NCBI GenBank assembly: GCA_014075255.1
Contig: CP046178.1
Location: forward strand, 2,064,894 to 2,128,893
Direction: 5' to 3'
DNA from: Gammaproteobacteria bacterium
GTDB lineage: Bacteria > Pseudomonadota > Gammaproteobacteria > UBA4575
Length of the DNA: 64,000 bases
A model generated the notes under the pieces. The model had not been told where the DNA came from. It saw nothing but the letters and a program-made list of their open reading frames with translations, and searched no databases. Both the position numbers and the translations under genes were made by a program. Below, one piece after another: positions 9,317 to 18,676 of the stretch (the stretch's first letter is position 1; each line of letters opens with the position of its first letter).

Positions 9317-10381
9317 CTAATGATAGGCCGGGCTAAATTCTTTAACCGCCTCAACTAAGACGCTCACCTTGTCTGGGTTTACATATTGTTGGATGCCATG
9401 ACCTAAATTTAGAACATGCCCAGAGCCATTTCCGAACTTACTAAGCACTTTCTTAACTTCTTCGCGAATGACGTCGTCGCTACCATATAATACGCAGGGA
9501 TCTAGATTACCTTGTAATGCAACCTTGTTGCCAACTTGTGCTCGCGCATGATCAATCTCAGTGGTCCAATCTAACCCTAACGCATCACAACCAGTGGCTG
9601 CCATTTCATTTAACCAATTACCGCCACCCTTGGTAAATAAAACGATGGGTACATTTTTAGCAGATGGGATATTTTTAAGTTGGTGTACTATTTTCTGCAT
9701 GGGGGAGAGTGAATATTTGAGATAACACTCTTTAGATAGTACGCCTCCCCAGGTATCAAAGATCATAACGGCTTGTGCGCCTGCATCGATCTGTGCAGCA
9801 AGATACTCTGTGACGGATTTACTTAAAACATCTAATAGCTTTTCAAGTGTTTCAGGTTCTTGATAAAGCATGCCTTTAACTTTGTGAAATTCTTTACTGC
9901 CTTTACCTTCTACCATATAGGTTGCTAGCGTCCACGGGCTTCCAGAAAAGCCAATCAGCGGCACTCGGCCATCGAGTTCTTTACGTATCAAACTGACGGC
10001 ATCGGTAACGTAACTGAGATCATTGATTGGCGATGAGATATCGGCAATGCGATTTACATCCGCCATGCTTGTAATCGGTGATTTAAAACTTGGTCCTTCA
10101 CCTTCGCTGAACTGTAGACCCAGTCCCAATGCATCGGGGATGGTAAGGATGTCGGAAAATAAGATTGCAGCGTCTAAACCATATCGATCTAGCGGCTGCA
10201 TCGTAACCTCACAGGCTAATTCGGGTGTTTTGCACAGCGTTAAAAAGTTACCTGCACGTTTTCGTGTTGCGCGATATTCAGGAAGATACCGACCTGCCTG
10301 GCGCATAATCCACATTGGAGTGCGTTCTACTTCTTGTTTAAGTAATGCGCGAATAAAAAGATCGTTTTTCAAAGCAGACAT
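9317..10381 (-). CDS. hemE: Uroporphyrinogen decarboxylase
   Basis: A 354-residue cytosolic enzyme that removes four acetate carboxyls from uroporphyrinogen III to give coproporphyrinogen III in haem synthesis. The signature [18 protein letters not shown] is at residues 20-37, with the conserved [12 protein letters not shown] segment that holds the catalytic aspartate, [13 protein letters not shown], and a C-terminal [13 protein letters not shown]. Full family length. The 163-base region upstream contains only weak promoter-like hexamers (TTAACA, 17 bases, TTAAAT on the minus strand). Confidence 0.97.
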   Translation of the reverse strand: MSALKNDLFIRALLKQEVERTPMWIMRQAGRYLPEYRATRKRAGNFLTLCKTPELACEVTMQPLDRYGLDAAILFSDILTIPDALGLGLQFSEGEGPSFKSPITSMADVNRIADISSPINDLSYVTDAVSLIRKELDGRVPLIGFSGSPWTLATYMVEGKGSKEFHKVKGMLYQEPETLEKLLDVLSKSVTEYLAAQIDAGAQAVMIFDTWGGVLSKECYLKYSLSPMQKIVHQLKNIPSAKNVPIVLFTKGGGNWLNEMAATGCDALGLDWTTEIDHARAQVGNKVALQGNLDPCVLYGSDDVIREEVKKVLSKFGNGSGHVLNLGHGIQQYVNPDKVSVLVEAVKEFSPAYH

Positions 10382-10544
10382 AGTAAATGAAACCTATTCG
10401 GTATTAGCCGGGATGTAACCTTAGACAAATTGAATCTGGGATAGTTAAGCCCGAATGATTTAACAAGCTTACTATATCAATGTTAATTGAGAATTAGTTA
10501 AACGGTATTTAATACTAGCTTAGCTAACTATGGTTAGGCCAAGG

Positions 10545-11003
10545 TTAGGCTAATGCTGCTTTGATTTTTGCACTGACCGCGCCCATATCTGCGCGTCCCG
10601 CAAGCTTGTGTTTTAAAATACCCATTACCTTGCCCATATCCTTAATACTTGTTGCCCCAGACTCGGACATTGCATCAGTGATCAATTTATCGATCTCATC
10701 TTCACCTAATGCTGCAGGCAGATATTCGCTAAGGACAACTAATTCTTGCTCTTCTTTATCTACTAAATCTTGTCTACCGGCTTTCTCAAATTGGCTAATG
10801 GATTCGCGACGCTGTTTTTGCATTTTGGTGAGTGAGACAATAATGTCTTCGTCACTTTGTTCTTCGCGTGTATCTACTTCTTGCTGTTTAACTGCAGCAA
10901 GTATTAAACGAATAGTTAGCAGGCGTGACTTCTCCCCACTGCGCATAGCAGCTTTCATGTCATCCGTCAGCTTAGCCTTAAGATTGGACACGGAACTAGT
11001 CAA
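10545..11003 (-). CDS. yqeY: GatB/YqeY domain protein
   Basis: A 152-residue protein of the YqeY family, related to the C-terminal tRNA-binding domain of GatB; its role outside the amidotransferase is not established. Recognisable segments are LTDDMKAAMRSGEK, RLLTIRLILAAVKQ, YLPAALGEDEI and DMGKVMGILKHKLAGRAD. The longest frame starts at TTG (11003); a GTG at 10991 would give MSNLKAKLTDDM, closer to the usual family start. It follows rpsU by 35 bases in the widely conserved rpsU-yqeY order (in many genomes continuing into dnaG and rpoD, which are absent here). Confidence 0.93.
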   Translation of the reverse strand: MTSSVSNLKAKLTDDMKAAMRSGEKSRLLTIRLILAAVKQQEVDTREEQSDEDIIVSLTKMQKQRRESISQFEKAGRQDLVDKEEQELVVLSEYLPAALGEDEIDKLITDAMSESGATSIKDMGKVMGILKHKLAGRADMGAVSAKIKAALA

Positions 11004-11038
11004 GTTTGGGGAAGCACCAGAAGGTGTAAGAGAAATTT

Positions 11039-11254
11039 TTAGTAAAGACGACGACGACGTAAACTGGTACGAGATACGCGCTTTAGGTTGCGTTTTACAG
11101 CAGCTGCAGCTTTACGTTTACGGATTTCAGTAGGTTTTTCATAAGCCTCACGACGACGAACTTCGGTGACTGTTCCCGCTTTTTCGCAAGAACGGCGAAA
11201 GCGCCTTAGAGCGAAATCAAAGGGTTCGTTTTCTTTTACACGTACACCAGGCAT
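11039..11254 (-). CDS. rpsU: 30S ribosomal protein S21
   Basis: A 71-residue very basic protein with the S21 features: [19 protein letters not shown] start, [20 protein letters not shown] centre and an Arg-rich tail ending RRRRLY. S21 takes part in 30S initiation and mRNA base pairing. It is transcribed with yqeY and is divergent from tsaD, the classical rpsU/tsaD arrangement. A good sigma-70 promoter lies 40 bases upstream. Confidence 0.98.
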   Translation of the reverse strand: MPGVRVKENEPFDFALRRFRRSCEKAGTVTEVRRREAYEKPTEIRKRKAAAAVKRNLKRVSRTSLRRRRLY

Positions 11255-11292
11255 ATGATTATTGAATTTATTTAATTGAAAAATGAGCCGCG

Positions 11293-11320
11293 ATTATACA
11301 GACGAGTTGCCAAATATCAA
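11293..11320 (-). promoter_or_regulatory. Sigma-70 promoter of rpsU
   Basis: On the minus strand TTGATA (11320-11315) is followed after 16 bases by a perfect TATAAT (11298-11293), about 40 bases before the rpsU ATG. Both hexamers are close to consensus, which suits a ribosomal protein gene. Confidence 0.7.
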
Positions 11321-11407
11321 ACAAAGCATCAGATTACTAGACTAGATATAAGGCCATCCCCCTAGGAATGTTGTACCTATGTAGCAAAATCGCGTGATAA
11401 TGCGCCC

Positions 11408-12436
11408 ATGCGTGTACTGGGAATTGAAAGCTCTTGTGATGAAACGGCAGTAGCCATTATCAGTGAATCTGGTGGGCTACTGGCAAATAAGCTCTACTCA
11501 CAAATTGAGCTACATAGTCCCTATGGCGGTGTAGTGCCTGAGTTGGCCTCGCGAGACCACATTCGTAAATTGGGTCCATTAGTTCAAGAAACCCTACATG
11601 CTGCCAATCTTGGGTTAGCTGAAGATATCGATGCGATTGCATATACCTCTGGCCCAGGGCTGATGGGTGCGCTTATGGTTGGAGCTGGTTTTGCACGTAG
11701 CCTCGCCTGGTCAATCAATAAACCCGCCATTTCGATTCACCATATGGAGGCACATTTATTGGCACCACTGATCGAGAATATTTCTCCAGAATTCCCTTAT
11801 GTAGCGCTATTGGTTTCAGGTGGCCATACCCTGCTGGTCAAAGTAGATGCGATAGGAAGCTACAGTATTTTAGGTGAAAGCATTGATGATGCGGTGGGAG
11901 AAGCATTTGATAAAACCGCGCAACTATTAGGACTGCCTTATCCGGGCGGCCCCCAGATTCAACAATTAGCTCAGTTAGGGGATGCAAAGCGATTTCATTT
12001 TCCCCGACCAATGACCGATCGACCTGGCCTGGACTTCAGCTTTAGTGGACTGAAGACCCACGTATTAAATACATTAAAAACATTACAAGAAAGCCAATCT
12101 TCTTTTATCGATGATCAAACACGTGCTGATGTGGCTTGTGCATTTGAAGATGCCGCGGTGGATACCTTAAGAATAAAATCACTGCGCGCATTGGAACAAA
12201 GCAATGCTAAAACGTTAGTGGTTGCGGGTGGCGTAGGTGCGAATAAAAAACTACGTCAGCAGTTAAAAGAAAAACTAGGTAAACGCGGCATACAGGTTTT
12301 TTATCCAGCCCCAGAGTTTTGTACAGATAATGCAGCGATGGTGGCTCAGCTGGGCCTATTACGTTTGCAGCGCGGAATTCAACCGCAAGACATGCAGATT
12401 CAAGTACAACCTAGATGGTCGTTAGAATCTATATAA
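11408..12436 (+). CDS. tsaD: tRNA N6-threonylcarbamoyladenosine transferase subunit TsaD
   Basis: A 342-residue ASKHA-fold enzyme that transfers threonylcarbamoyl to A37 of ANN-decoding tRNAs, acting with TsaB, TsaC and TsaE. Motifs seen: [12 protein letters not shown] at the N terminus, the metal-binding HHMEAH motif near residue 112, VSGGHTLLV, the nucleotide motif [10 protein letters not shown] and CTDNAAMVA near the C terminus. Full length. The spacing to rpsU (153 bases) leaves room for back-to-back promoters; a TTGTAC/GATAAT pair very close to the start is possible but poorly spaced. Confidence 0.97.
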   Translation: MRVLGIESSCDETAVAIISESGGLLANKLYSQIELHSPYGGVVPELASRDHIRKLGPLVQETLHAANLGLAEDIDAIAYTSGPGLMGALMVGAGFARSLAWSINKPAISIHHMEAHLLAPLIENISPEFPYVALLVSGGHTLLVKVDAIGSYSILGESIDDAVGEAFDKTAQLLGLPYPGGPQIQQLAQLGDAKRFHFPRPMTDRPGLDFSFSGLKTHVLNTLKTLQESQSSFIDDQTRADVACAFEDAAVDTLRIKSLRALEQSNAKTLVVAGGVGANKKLRQQLKEKLGKRGIQVFYPAPEFCTDNAAMVAQLGLLRLQRGIQPQDMQIQVQPRWSLESI

Positions 12437-12465
12437 CGTAGGAACAGCTAGATCTTTATTTATAT

Positions 12466-13071
12466 TTATTCCTGAGAATTACTTAATTTAGATTCAGTAC
12501 CATTCAGTAAATTTTTAATATTGCTGCGGTGTCTCCAGAAAACAAATGCCGTAATAATGACCATAGATATAAATAACCAAATATTCTCTAACCAAAACCA
12601 ACTTGTTACTAAAATTAATGTGGTTGCAATCAGAGCTGCGAGTGAGGAATAACGAAAAAATAGTGCGGCACATAACCAAAACGTAATCCATGTTGCACCA
12701 AGTAGCCAATCAAAACCTAGCAGCACTCCGAGTGTTGTAGCCACTCCTTTGCCGCCCTTAAAACCGTAGTAAAGCGGATACATGTGACCGAGCAAGGCCG
12801 CAACACCGGTTGCCGCTACGAGAGGGGTGTTTGCCGTAAGTAGGTCCACTGCTAACACCGGTAGCAAGCCTTTAAGTAAGTCGCCAGCTAAAGTAATCAC
12901 TGCGGCTATCTTATTGCCAGTGCGCAATACATTTGTGGCACCAGGATTCCCAGAGCCTAAGTTTCGAGGGTCAGGTAAACTAAATGCTTTGCTTACGATG
13001 ATTGCGCTATTGAATGAGCCAAGCAGATACGCGCCTACAACGATTAGTATTTGAGCGGGAAGAGTGTCCAT
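12466..13071 (-). CDS. plsY: Acyl-phosphate glycerol-3-phosphate acyltransferase PlsY
   Basis: An integral membrane acyltransferase that uses acyl-phosphate to make lysophosphatidic acid. From the ATG at 13071 (MDTLPAQILIVV) it is 201 residues, the usual length; an open frame reaches back to 13119 but overlaps the divergent bioH gene. About five transmembrane segments and the three PlsY motifs are visible: GSFNSAIIVSK, GSGNPGATNVLR and GFKGGKGVATTLG. It converges on tsaD and lies back to back with bioH with almost no space, so the promoter must lie within the neighbouring coding sequence. Confidence 0.95.
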   Translation of the reverse strand: MDTLPAQILIVVGAYLLGSFNSAIIVSKAFSLPDPRNLGSGNPGATNVLRTGNKIAAVITLAGDLLKGLLPVLAVDLLTANTPLVAATGVAALLGHMYPLYYGFKGGKGVATTLGVLLGFDWLLGATWITFWLCAALFFRYSSLAALIATTLILVTSWFWLENIWLFISMVIITAFVFWRHRSNIKNLLNGTESKLSNSQE

Positions 13072-13078
13072 AAATACG

Positions 13079-13861
13079 ATGTCTAGATTACATGTTTCAA
13101 AATTTGGCCAAGCTAACAATGGCCCAGTGTTGGCATTGTTGCATGGATGGGGGTCCAGTTCGAAAATTTGGCAGGCTTGTATCGCTGATCTCAGTAAAGA
13201 ATTTCAACTTTGGTGTGTAGACTTACCAGGCCATGGTCATAGCCATGATATAGAGTGGGATGAGAGTGTTGACCAAGGAGTAGAATTGCTGGCAAATACA
13301 TTACCGCCTAGCTGTGTACTTATCGCTTGGTCATTAGGCGGTATGTTAGCTCAATTGTATTTAAAGCAATTCCCGCAACGTGTGCAAAGTTTGATGTTAA
13401 TCGCGAGCACACCTAAGTTTGTTGCCAGCAAAGAATGGCCGCATGCAATGCCACCCAATACTTTTACAAGATTTGTAAAACAGTATGATGCTTCTCCAAA
13501 GACTACGCTAAAACAATTTTGTGCATTACAAACACTACACAGCACGGCCGCAAAGAAAAGTATGCAAGCTTTAGAGCAAGCCTCTAATCAGCATCAAGAT
13601 AAAATTCGTTGGGGCTTAAGGTGGCTAAAAGAAATAGATTTACGCGATTTATGTCTATCAAAGAATGTTCCAATAGTTTTATTGCAGGGTGAAAACGACC
13701 AGGTTTCATCTGTAAGAGCCGCTGAGCACACGGCTGAAATATGGGGGCATTTACGGATTTGTAAAATAACTGATGCTGGCCATGTACCGTTTTTATCGCA
13801 TTCTGAGCAGTTTATTGATCTAGTAAAAAGCATGTTTGCACAAACAGAAAAACAAGTTTAA
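13079..13861 (+). CDS. bioH: Pimeloyl-ACP methyl ester esterase BioH
   Basis: An alpha/beta hydrolase that frees pimeloyl-ACP from its methyl ester at the end of the BioC/BioH pimelate route. From ATG 13079 it has 260 residues; a GTG at 13064 would add five. Motifs: LLHGWGSSSKIW oxyanion region, nucleophile in AWSLGG (Ser85), acid in QGENDQV, and His in DAGHVPFLSH. The stop overlaps the bioC start by one base (TAATG), so the two biotin genes are coupled. BioF, BioA and BioD are not in this window. Confidence 0.92.
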   Translation: MSRLHVSKFGQANNGPVLALLHGWGSSSKIWQACIADLSKEFQLWCVDLPGHGHSHDIEWDESVDQGVELLANTLPPSCVLIAWSLGGMLAQLYLKQFPQRVQSLMLIASTPKFVASKEWPHAMPPNTFTRFVKQYDASPKTTLKQFCALQTLHSTAAKKSMQALEQASNQHQDKIRWGLRWLKEIDLRDLCLSKNVPIVLLQGENDQVSSVRAAEHTAEIWGHLRICKITDAGHVPFLSHSEQFIDLVKSMFAQTEKQV

Positions 13862-14724
13862 TGCTTAATAAACATCGAATAAGTAAAGATTTTTCTAAAG
13901 CAGCAGATACATATGATGCTGCTGCTATTGTGCAGCATGAGATTTGTGATCGTGCATTAGAACGTTTGCAAATGTTAAAACTAGAGCCGTACACTATTTT
14001 AGATATAGGGTCAGGAACTGGGAGAAGCGTACGAGGTTTGCAAGTTCAGTTTCCTAACAGCCATGTAATTGCCAGTGATGTTGCCATGTCTATGTTGTTG
14101 CAAACGAATCAAATGCAGCCGCCCTTACAACCAACCGCCTCAATAATGTGTTGTGAGGCAGAGCATTTGTCGGTTAAAGATGAGTCTGTTGACCTGATAT
14201 TTTCCACCTCTACTTTTCAATGGTGTGGAGATCTAAATCAAGTGCTCATTGAATGCGCTCGAATTCTAAAACAGGACGGTGTACTGGTGTTTAGTACTTT
14301 CGGGCCTGATACGTTGAAAGAGTTACGTCAAAGTTGGGCGCGCGTTGATCAGCGTGATCACGTGCATCAGTTTATCGATATGCACCATATAGGTGATTTA
14401 TTAATGGCGAATCACTATGCTGATCCGGTTGTCGATATGGAAGTTATTACGATTGAATATAAGCAAGCGCGGCAATTATTACGGGATTTAAAAGATACAG
14501 GTAGTCGTGGCAAGTTTGGTATGAAAGAAGATAATTTCTCTAACGGCTTAATGGGGAAGAAAAAATTCCATCAATTTGAAGCAGCCTATGAACATTATCG
14601 CCAAAAAAATGGCTTATTGCCGGCTAGTTACGAAGTTATTTATGGTTATGCTCGGAAGTTAACATCAAATAAAGATAAAATGCCGGTTAGTGAAGTGCGA
14701 ATTCCAATAAATCAGATTAAATAG
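13861..14724 (+). CDS. bioC: Malonyl-ACP O-methyltransferase BioC
   Basis: A 287-residue class I SAM methyltransferase that methylates the free carboxyl of malonyl-ACP so it can enter fatty acid synthesis as a pimelate primer. The SAM motif ILDIGSGTGRSVRGL lies near residue 46, and the BioC hallmark STFGPDTLKELRQSW follows after FSTSTFQWC. The C-terminal part has the usual VYGYARK-like motif (VIYGYARKLT). Coupled to bioH. A 16-base palindrome (ATTCTTT, AC, AAAGAAT at 14737-14752) follows the stop but lacks a T-tract. Confidence 0.95.
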   Translation: MLNKHRISKDFSKAADTYDAAAIVQHEICDRALERLQMLKLEPYTILDIGSGTGRSVRGLQVQFPNSHVIASDVAMSMLLQTNQMQPPLQPTASIMCCEAEHLSVKDESVDLIFSTSTFQWCGDLNQVLIECARILKQDGVLVFSTFGPDTLKELRQSWARVDQRDHVHQFIDMHHIGDLLMANHYADPVVDMEVITIEYKQARQLLRDLKDTGSRGKFGMKEDNFSNGLMGKKKFHQFEAAYEHYRQKNGLLPASYEVIYGYARKLTSNKDKMPVSEVRIPINQIK

Positions 14725-14967
14725 CGTGATGAAAATATTCTTTACAAAGAATCTTGAACAACAAATGAAAACAATATTTATAACCGTGGTTAATAGCAAC
14801 ATAAGACATCAATTTAGCAGAGTGTAACTATCTCTATTGCCCTAATAGTGTGGGAATTACTTTTTCTAATGGAGGGCTACAATTACGAGCATTAATATTG
14901 CCTAATATCATTAGTATTTAACCCAAGAAATACTGGATATGGGTTCGCTAAATAAGGGATTTATAAT

Positions 14968-15465
14968 TTGACTACTGCTACTGATATAGATCATGAACTA
15001 TCAGCACAAAAGCAGTTTATAGTTCGTCGCAATCAATCTCTTTCTTGGCGTGGCAATAAGCTTTTTATTTATTTTATGGCGACTATATCGTTTGGTATAG
15101 CAGGCATGTTTGCTTTGCAAGGGCTGTGGTTAATTTTGCCGTTTGCAGGATTAGAGATATTCGCGCTTACATTAGGCCTATATATGTGCAGTTTACGCTG
15201 TCGCGACCAAGAGGTCGTCACTATAGAAGACGATCTAGTGATTGTTGAAAAGGGGAGACAAAAACCTAGTGAAGCATGGCAATTTGAACGAGCTTGGGTC
15301 AATTTGGAGTTAGTTAAATCTCCATTACAAGGTCATCCAAGTAGATTGCTGATTCGTTCGAAAGGTAAAGAGACGGAAATAGGAAGGTGTTTAACTAATG
15401 ATGAACGCAAAAGTTTGTCTGATTCATTAGCAAAAGCACTACACACACTACTTATACATAGTTAG
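14968..15465 (+). CDS. DUF2244 membrane protein of the cytochrome oxidase locus
   Basis: A 165-residue protein starting at TTG with AAGGGA eight bases upstream. Two adjacent hydrophobic segments (about residues 33-51 and 57-75) are followed by a soluble domain with FERAWVNLEL and LLIRSKGKETEIGRCL, the pattern of DUF2244, a family commonly found beside cox genes and of unknown biochemical role. It is 21 bases upstream of coxB and probably first in the cox operon. The preceding 243-base gap shows no convincing promoter by eye. Confidence 0.88.
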   Translation: MTTATDIDHELSAQKQFIVRRNQSLSWRGNKLFIYFMATISFGIAGMFALQGLWLILPFAGLEIFALTLGLYMCSLRCRDQEVVTIEDDLVIVEKGRQKPSEAWQFERAWVNLELVKSPLQGHPSRLLIRSKGKETEIGRCLTNDERKSLSDSLAKALHTLLIHS

Positions 15466-15486
15466 TTTTTTGGCAGGAATATACAA

Positions 15487-16320
15487 ATGAAACAGAAATA
15501 CTTGGTGCGTTCAGTCGGTTCATTATTCGGATTGATGATTATTGCTTCTCAAAACGCATGGGCCGACATTCAGCCCTATAATATGACCGAAGGTGTAACA
15601 GATATCAGCAAGCAGGTATTTGATTTGCACATGGCTATTTACTACATTTGTTGTGTAATCGGTGTGTTAGTTTTTGGCGCTATGGCGATTTCGATTTTTA
15701 GAGATCGTAAATCAAAAGGTGTTACACCCGCTGAATTTCATGAAAGCACTTTACTTGAGTTTATTTGGACGGCACTTCCGTTTGTAATTTTGATTGGTAT
15801 TTCTATTCCTGCGGCAAAAGTACTAATCGCGATGGAGGATACCAGTGGCGCAGATATGACTGTCAAAGTTACGGGTTACCAGTGGCTTTGGCGCTATGAA
15901 TATATTGATCATGACATCGATTTTTATAGCATTCTAAGCACACCTCGTGAAGAAATTTATAATCAAGAGCCCAAAAATGATAACTACTTGTTAGAGGTAG
16001 ATAATGAGCTCGTACTTCCAACCAATCGCAAGATCCGAATTTTAATTACTTCCAATGATGTGTTACATGCTTGGTGGGTTCCAGATTTGGCGCTTAAGAA
16101 AGATGCTATTCCAGGTTACATCAATCAAGTATGGACTGTAATCGACAAGCCTGGCATTTACCGCGGTCAATGTGCCGAGTTATGTGGGCGTGATCACGGT
16201 TTCATGCCGGTTGTGGTGCGTGCACTTTCGCCTGAAGATTATGATGCTTGGGTCGCGGAGCAAACCAGCCAAAAAAATATTGCTGTTATAGAAAACAAGC
16301 AAGCAGTATTAAGCAATTAA
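15487..16320 (+). CDS. coxB: Cytochrome c oxidase subunit II
   Basis: A 277-residue precursor. Signal peptide ends at AWA (residue 26); two transmembrane helices (about 50-72 and 90-110) anchor the periplasmic cupredoxin domain. The binuclear CuA ligands are visible: His in VLHAWWVPD and Cys/Glu/Cys/His/Met in GQCAELCGRDHGFM. The electron-entry tryptophan motif GYQWLWRYEY is present. There is no C-terminal cytochrome c domain, so this is an aa3-type rather than caa3-type enzyme. Confidence 0.97.
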   Translation: MKQKYLVRSVGSLFGLMIIASQNAWADIQPYNMTEGVTDISKQVFDLHMAIYYICCVIGVLVFGAMAISIFRDRKSKGVTPAEFHESTLLEFIWTALPFVILIGISIPAAKVLIAMEDTSGADMTVKVTGYQWLWRYEYIDHDIDFYSILSTPREEIYNQEPKNDNYLLEVDNELVLPTNRKIRILITSNDVLHAWWVPDLALKKDAIPGYINQVWTVIDKPGIYRGQCAELCGRDHGFMPVVVRALSPEDYDAWVAEQTSQKNIAVIENKQAVLSN

Positions 16321-16381
16321 TGGATTTCAATTTATTAGTTTTTAGTTTTAAAAAAGTTTATTTAGTTAGGGAGTTTTAGAT

Positions 16382-18010
16382 ATGTCTACCGTGGCATCAG
16401 AAGAGCATCACGACGAACATCATCCATCAGGCATGATGCGTTGGATTACAACTACCAATCATAAAGATATTGGTACATTGTATTTATGGTTCTCATTCAT
16501 CATGTTCTTTATTGGTGGATTCATGGCGTTAATCATTCGTACAGAATTATTTCAGCCAGGTATGCAGTTTGTAGATCCACAGTTCTTTAACTCTATGACC
16601 ACAATGCACGCCATTATCATGATTTTTGGTGTAGTGATGCCGGCTTTTACCGGTCTTGCAAACTGGTTAATTCCACTGATGATTGGTGGTACCGATATGG
16701 CACTGCCGCGCATGAATAACTGGAGTTTCTGGATACTACCGTTTGCATTCGCCATGATGTTGTCAACGTTGTTTATGGACGGTGGTGGACCTGCAGGTGG
16801 CTGGACTCTATATCCACCTTTGTCACTGCAGACCGGTGATGCGCTTCCGTTTGTGATTTTCTCAATTCACTTTATGGGTATGTCATCCATCATGGGTGCC
16901 ATCAATGTGGTAGCGACTATTTTAAATATGCGCGCACCTGGAATGACATTAATGAAAATGCCCTTGTTTGTATGGACGTGGTTAATTACTGCTTATTTAT
17001 TGATTGCAGTAATGCCTGTGTTAGCAGGTGGCGTAACTATGTTGTTAACCGACAAGTTTTTTGGCACTAGCTTCTTTAATGCTGCGGGCGGTGGTGACCC
17101 GGTATTGTTCCAACATATATTTTGGTTCTTTGGCCACCCTGAAGTATATATTTTGATTCTGCCATCGTTTGGCGTGATCTCTAGCATCATCCCGACGTTT
17201 GCACGTAAGCCATTATTTGGTTACTCATCAATGGTGTATGCAACGGCATCCATCGCATTTTTATCTTTCATTGTATGGGCACACCATATGTTCACCGTAG
17301 GTATGCCGTTAGCAGGCGAACTGTTCTTTATGTTTGCCACCATGCTGATCGCAGTGCCGACAGGCGTGAAGGTGTTTAACTGGATTTGTACCATGTGGCG
17401 TGGCGCGATGACGTTTGAAACACCAATGTTGTTTTCCATAGCATTTATTATCTTATTCACAATTGGTGGTTTCTCAGGATTAATGCTGGCGATTACGCCA
17501 GCAGACTTCCAATATCACGACACATACTTTGTAGTCGCGCACTTTCACTACGTATTAGTGCCAGGTTCCATCTTTGCAATCATTGCTGCGGTGTATTATT
17601 GGCTTCCGAAGTGGACCGGCCATATGTACAACGAGTTTTGGGGTAAGACACACTTTTGGTTATCTACCATTTTTGTAAATGTGACTTTCTTCCCAATGCA
17701 TTTTGTAGGTTTAGCAGGTATGCCGCGACGTATACCAGATTACGCTTTACAGTTTTCTGACTACAACCAGATTGCAACCATTGGTGCATTTGGTTTTGGT
17801 TTTTCACAACTAATTTTCTTAGGTCTTGTAATCGCAACTATACGTGGCGGCGCTAAAGCCACTGATCGAGTTTGGGATGGCGCACATGGCTTAGAGTGGA
17901 CATTAAGCTCACCACCCCCATATCACAGCTTTACAACACCACCAAATGTTGAAGACGAATGGAATTGGTTTACACGTGAACATTATGAAACAGTCAAAAC
18001 GAGAAGCTAG
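16382..18010 (+). CDS. coxA: Cytochrome c oxidase subunit I
   Basis: A 542-residue haem-copper oxidase core with about 12 membrane helices. Redox ligands: low-spin haem His in TTMHAIIMIF, the CuB His-Tyr pair in GHPEVYILILP, the CuB histidines in WAHHMF, and the two haem histidines in VAHFHYVLVPG. It reduces oxygen to water and pumps protons. The His-rich N terminus (EEHHDEHHPS) is a common copper-handling-like feature of proteobacterial CoxA. Its last 26 bases overlap a small membrane-peptide gene. Confidence 0.98.
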   Translation: MSTVASEEHHDEHHPSGMMRWITTTNHKDIGTLYLWFSFIMFFIGGFMALIIRTELFQPGMQFVDPQFFNSMTTMHAIIMIFGVVMPAFTGLANWLIPLMIGGTDMALPRMNNWSFWILPFAFAMMLSTLFMDGGGPAGGWTLYPPLSLQTGDALPFVIFSIHFMGMSSIMGAINVVATILNMRAPGMTLMKMPLFVWTWLITAYLLIAVMPVLAGGVTMLLTDKFFGTSFFNAAGGGDPVLFQHIFWFFGHPEVYILILPSFGVISSIIPTFARKPLFGYSSMVYATASIAFLSFIVWAHHMFTVGMPLAGELFFMFATMLIAVPTGVKVFNWICTMWRGAMTFETPMLFSIAFIILFTIGGFSGLMLAITPADFQYHDTYFVVAHFHYVLVPGSIFAIIAAVYYWLPKWTGHMYNEFWGKTHFWLSTIFVNVTFFPMHFVGLAGMPRRIPDYALQFSDYNQIATIGAFGFGFSQLIFLGLVIATIRGGAKATDRVWDGAHGLEWTLSSPPPYHSFTTPPNVEDEWNWFTREHYETVKTRS

Positions 18011-18086
18011 GCGCACCGCAATTCTATTGGGTTGCGTGGCATTGATTATTTATGTTGGCTTCTATTTCTTAATGGCTAGCAAATGA
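17985..18086 (+). CDS. Putative cytochrome oxidase small assembly protein (33 residues)
   Basis: In the +1 frame relative to coxA, an ATG at 17985 opens a 33-codon frame: basic head MKQSKREARRT followed by one hydrophobic helix (about residues 12-29) and a short tail MASK, ending in TGA at 18086. It overlaps the coxA end by 26 bases and stops 12 bases before ctaG. Small proteins with this layout (charged N terminus plus one helix) occur at the same place in many proteobacterial cox operons and are annotated as cytochrome oxidase small assembly proteins. Position and shape support it; no biochemical role is proven. Confidence 0.7.
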   Translation: MKQSKREARRTAILLGCVALIIYVGFYFLMASK

Positions 18087-18098
18087 GATTATTAAGAT

Positions 18099-18656
18099 AT
18101 GAAGTCTTCATCCAATAATAGTGCGATTAAGCTCTGCTTTTTTGCAGTTGCGATGTTTGGTTTTGGTTATGCGCTGGTTCCATTGTATGACGTGCTTTGT
18201 GACATCACTGGACTAAATGGTAAGTCTGAAAATGTCACTCAGCAGCAGCAAGCAAGCTTTGAAGTGGATGAGTCACGCACCATTACCGTTGAGTTTATTA
18301 CTAGTTTAAATCAGGGCATGTCTTGGGATTTTGAGGCAGCGACTGCGAAGATGCAGGTGCATCCAGGCAAGCCTTACCAAGCCAGTTTTTTTGTAAAAAA
18401 TAAAACCAGTCGTTCGATTGTTGGCCAAGCGATTCCAAGTGTTGCACCTTTTTCAGCGGCAAACCATTTTATTAAAACCGAATGCTTTTGTTTTAATAAT
18501 CAAATTCTGGAAGCAGGGCAATCTTTAGAGATGCCAGTGGTGTTTGTAATCAATCCTGCATTACCTGATCACGTTAAGACGGTAACGCTTTCCTATACGT
18601 ATTTTGATGTGAGTAATACCGTTAGCAAATCATTAAATAATATTGATAACACTTAA
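18099..18656 (+). CDS. ctaG: Cytochrome c oxidase assembly protein CtaG (Cox11 family)
   Basis: A 185-residue copper chaperone for the CuB centre of subunit I. An N-terminal membrane anchor (residues 10-27, ending FGYALVPLYDVLC, with the conserved LYDVLC) is followed by a periplasmic immunoglobulin-like domain with the copper-binding motif KTECFCF near residue 127. The conserved GLNGK follows the anchor. It lies between coxA and coxC, as in most proteobacteria. Confidence 0.96.
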   Translation: MKSSSNNSAIKLCFFAVAMFGFGYALVPLYDVLCDITGLNGKSENVTQQQQASFEVDESRTITVEFITSLNQGMSWDFEAATAKMQVHPGKPYQASFFVKNKTSRSIVGQAIPSVAPFSAANHFIKTECFCFNNQILEAGQSLEMPVVFVINPALPDHVKTVTLSYTYFDVSNTVSKSLNNIDNT

Positions 18657-18676
18657 AATTTATTAAGAGAAAACTT

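Noticed and set aside
10561-11133. 190-codon plus-strand frame across yqeY and rpsU
   Set aside because: Antisense to two clearly conserved genes; composition is typical antisense noise.
12466-13119. Longer PlsY start at 13119
   Set aside because: It adds 16 residues not seen in PlsY and overlaps the divergent bioH start; ATG 13071 gives a normal protein.
14737-14752. 16-base palindrome after bioC as a terminator
   Set aside because: The two-base loop and absence of a T-tract do not fit an intrinsic terminator.
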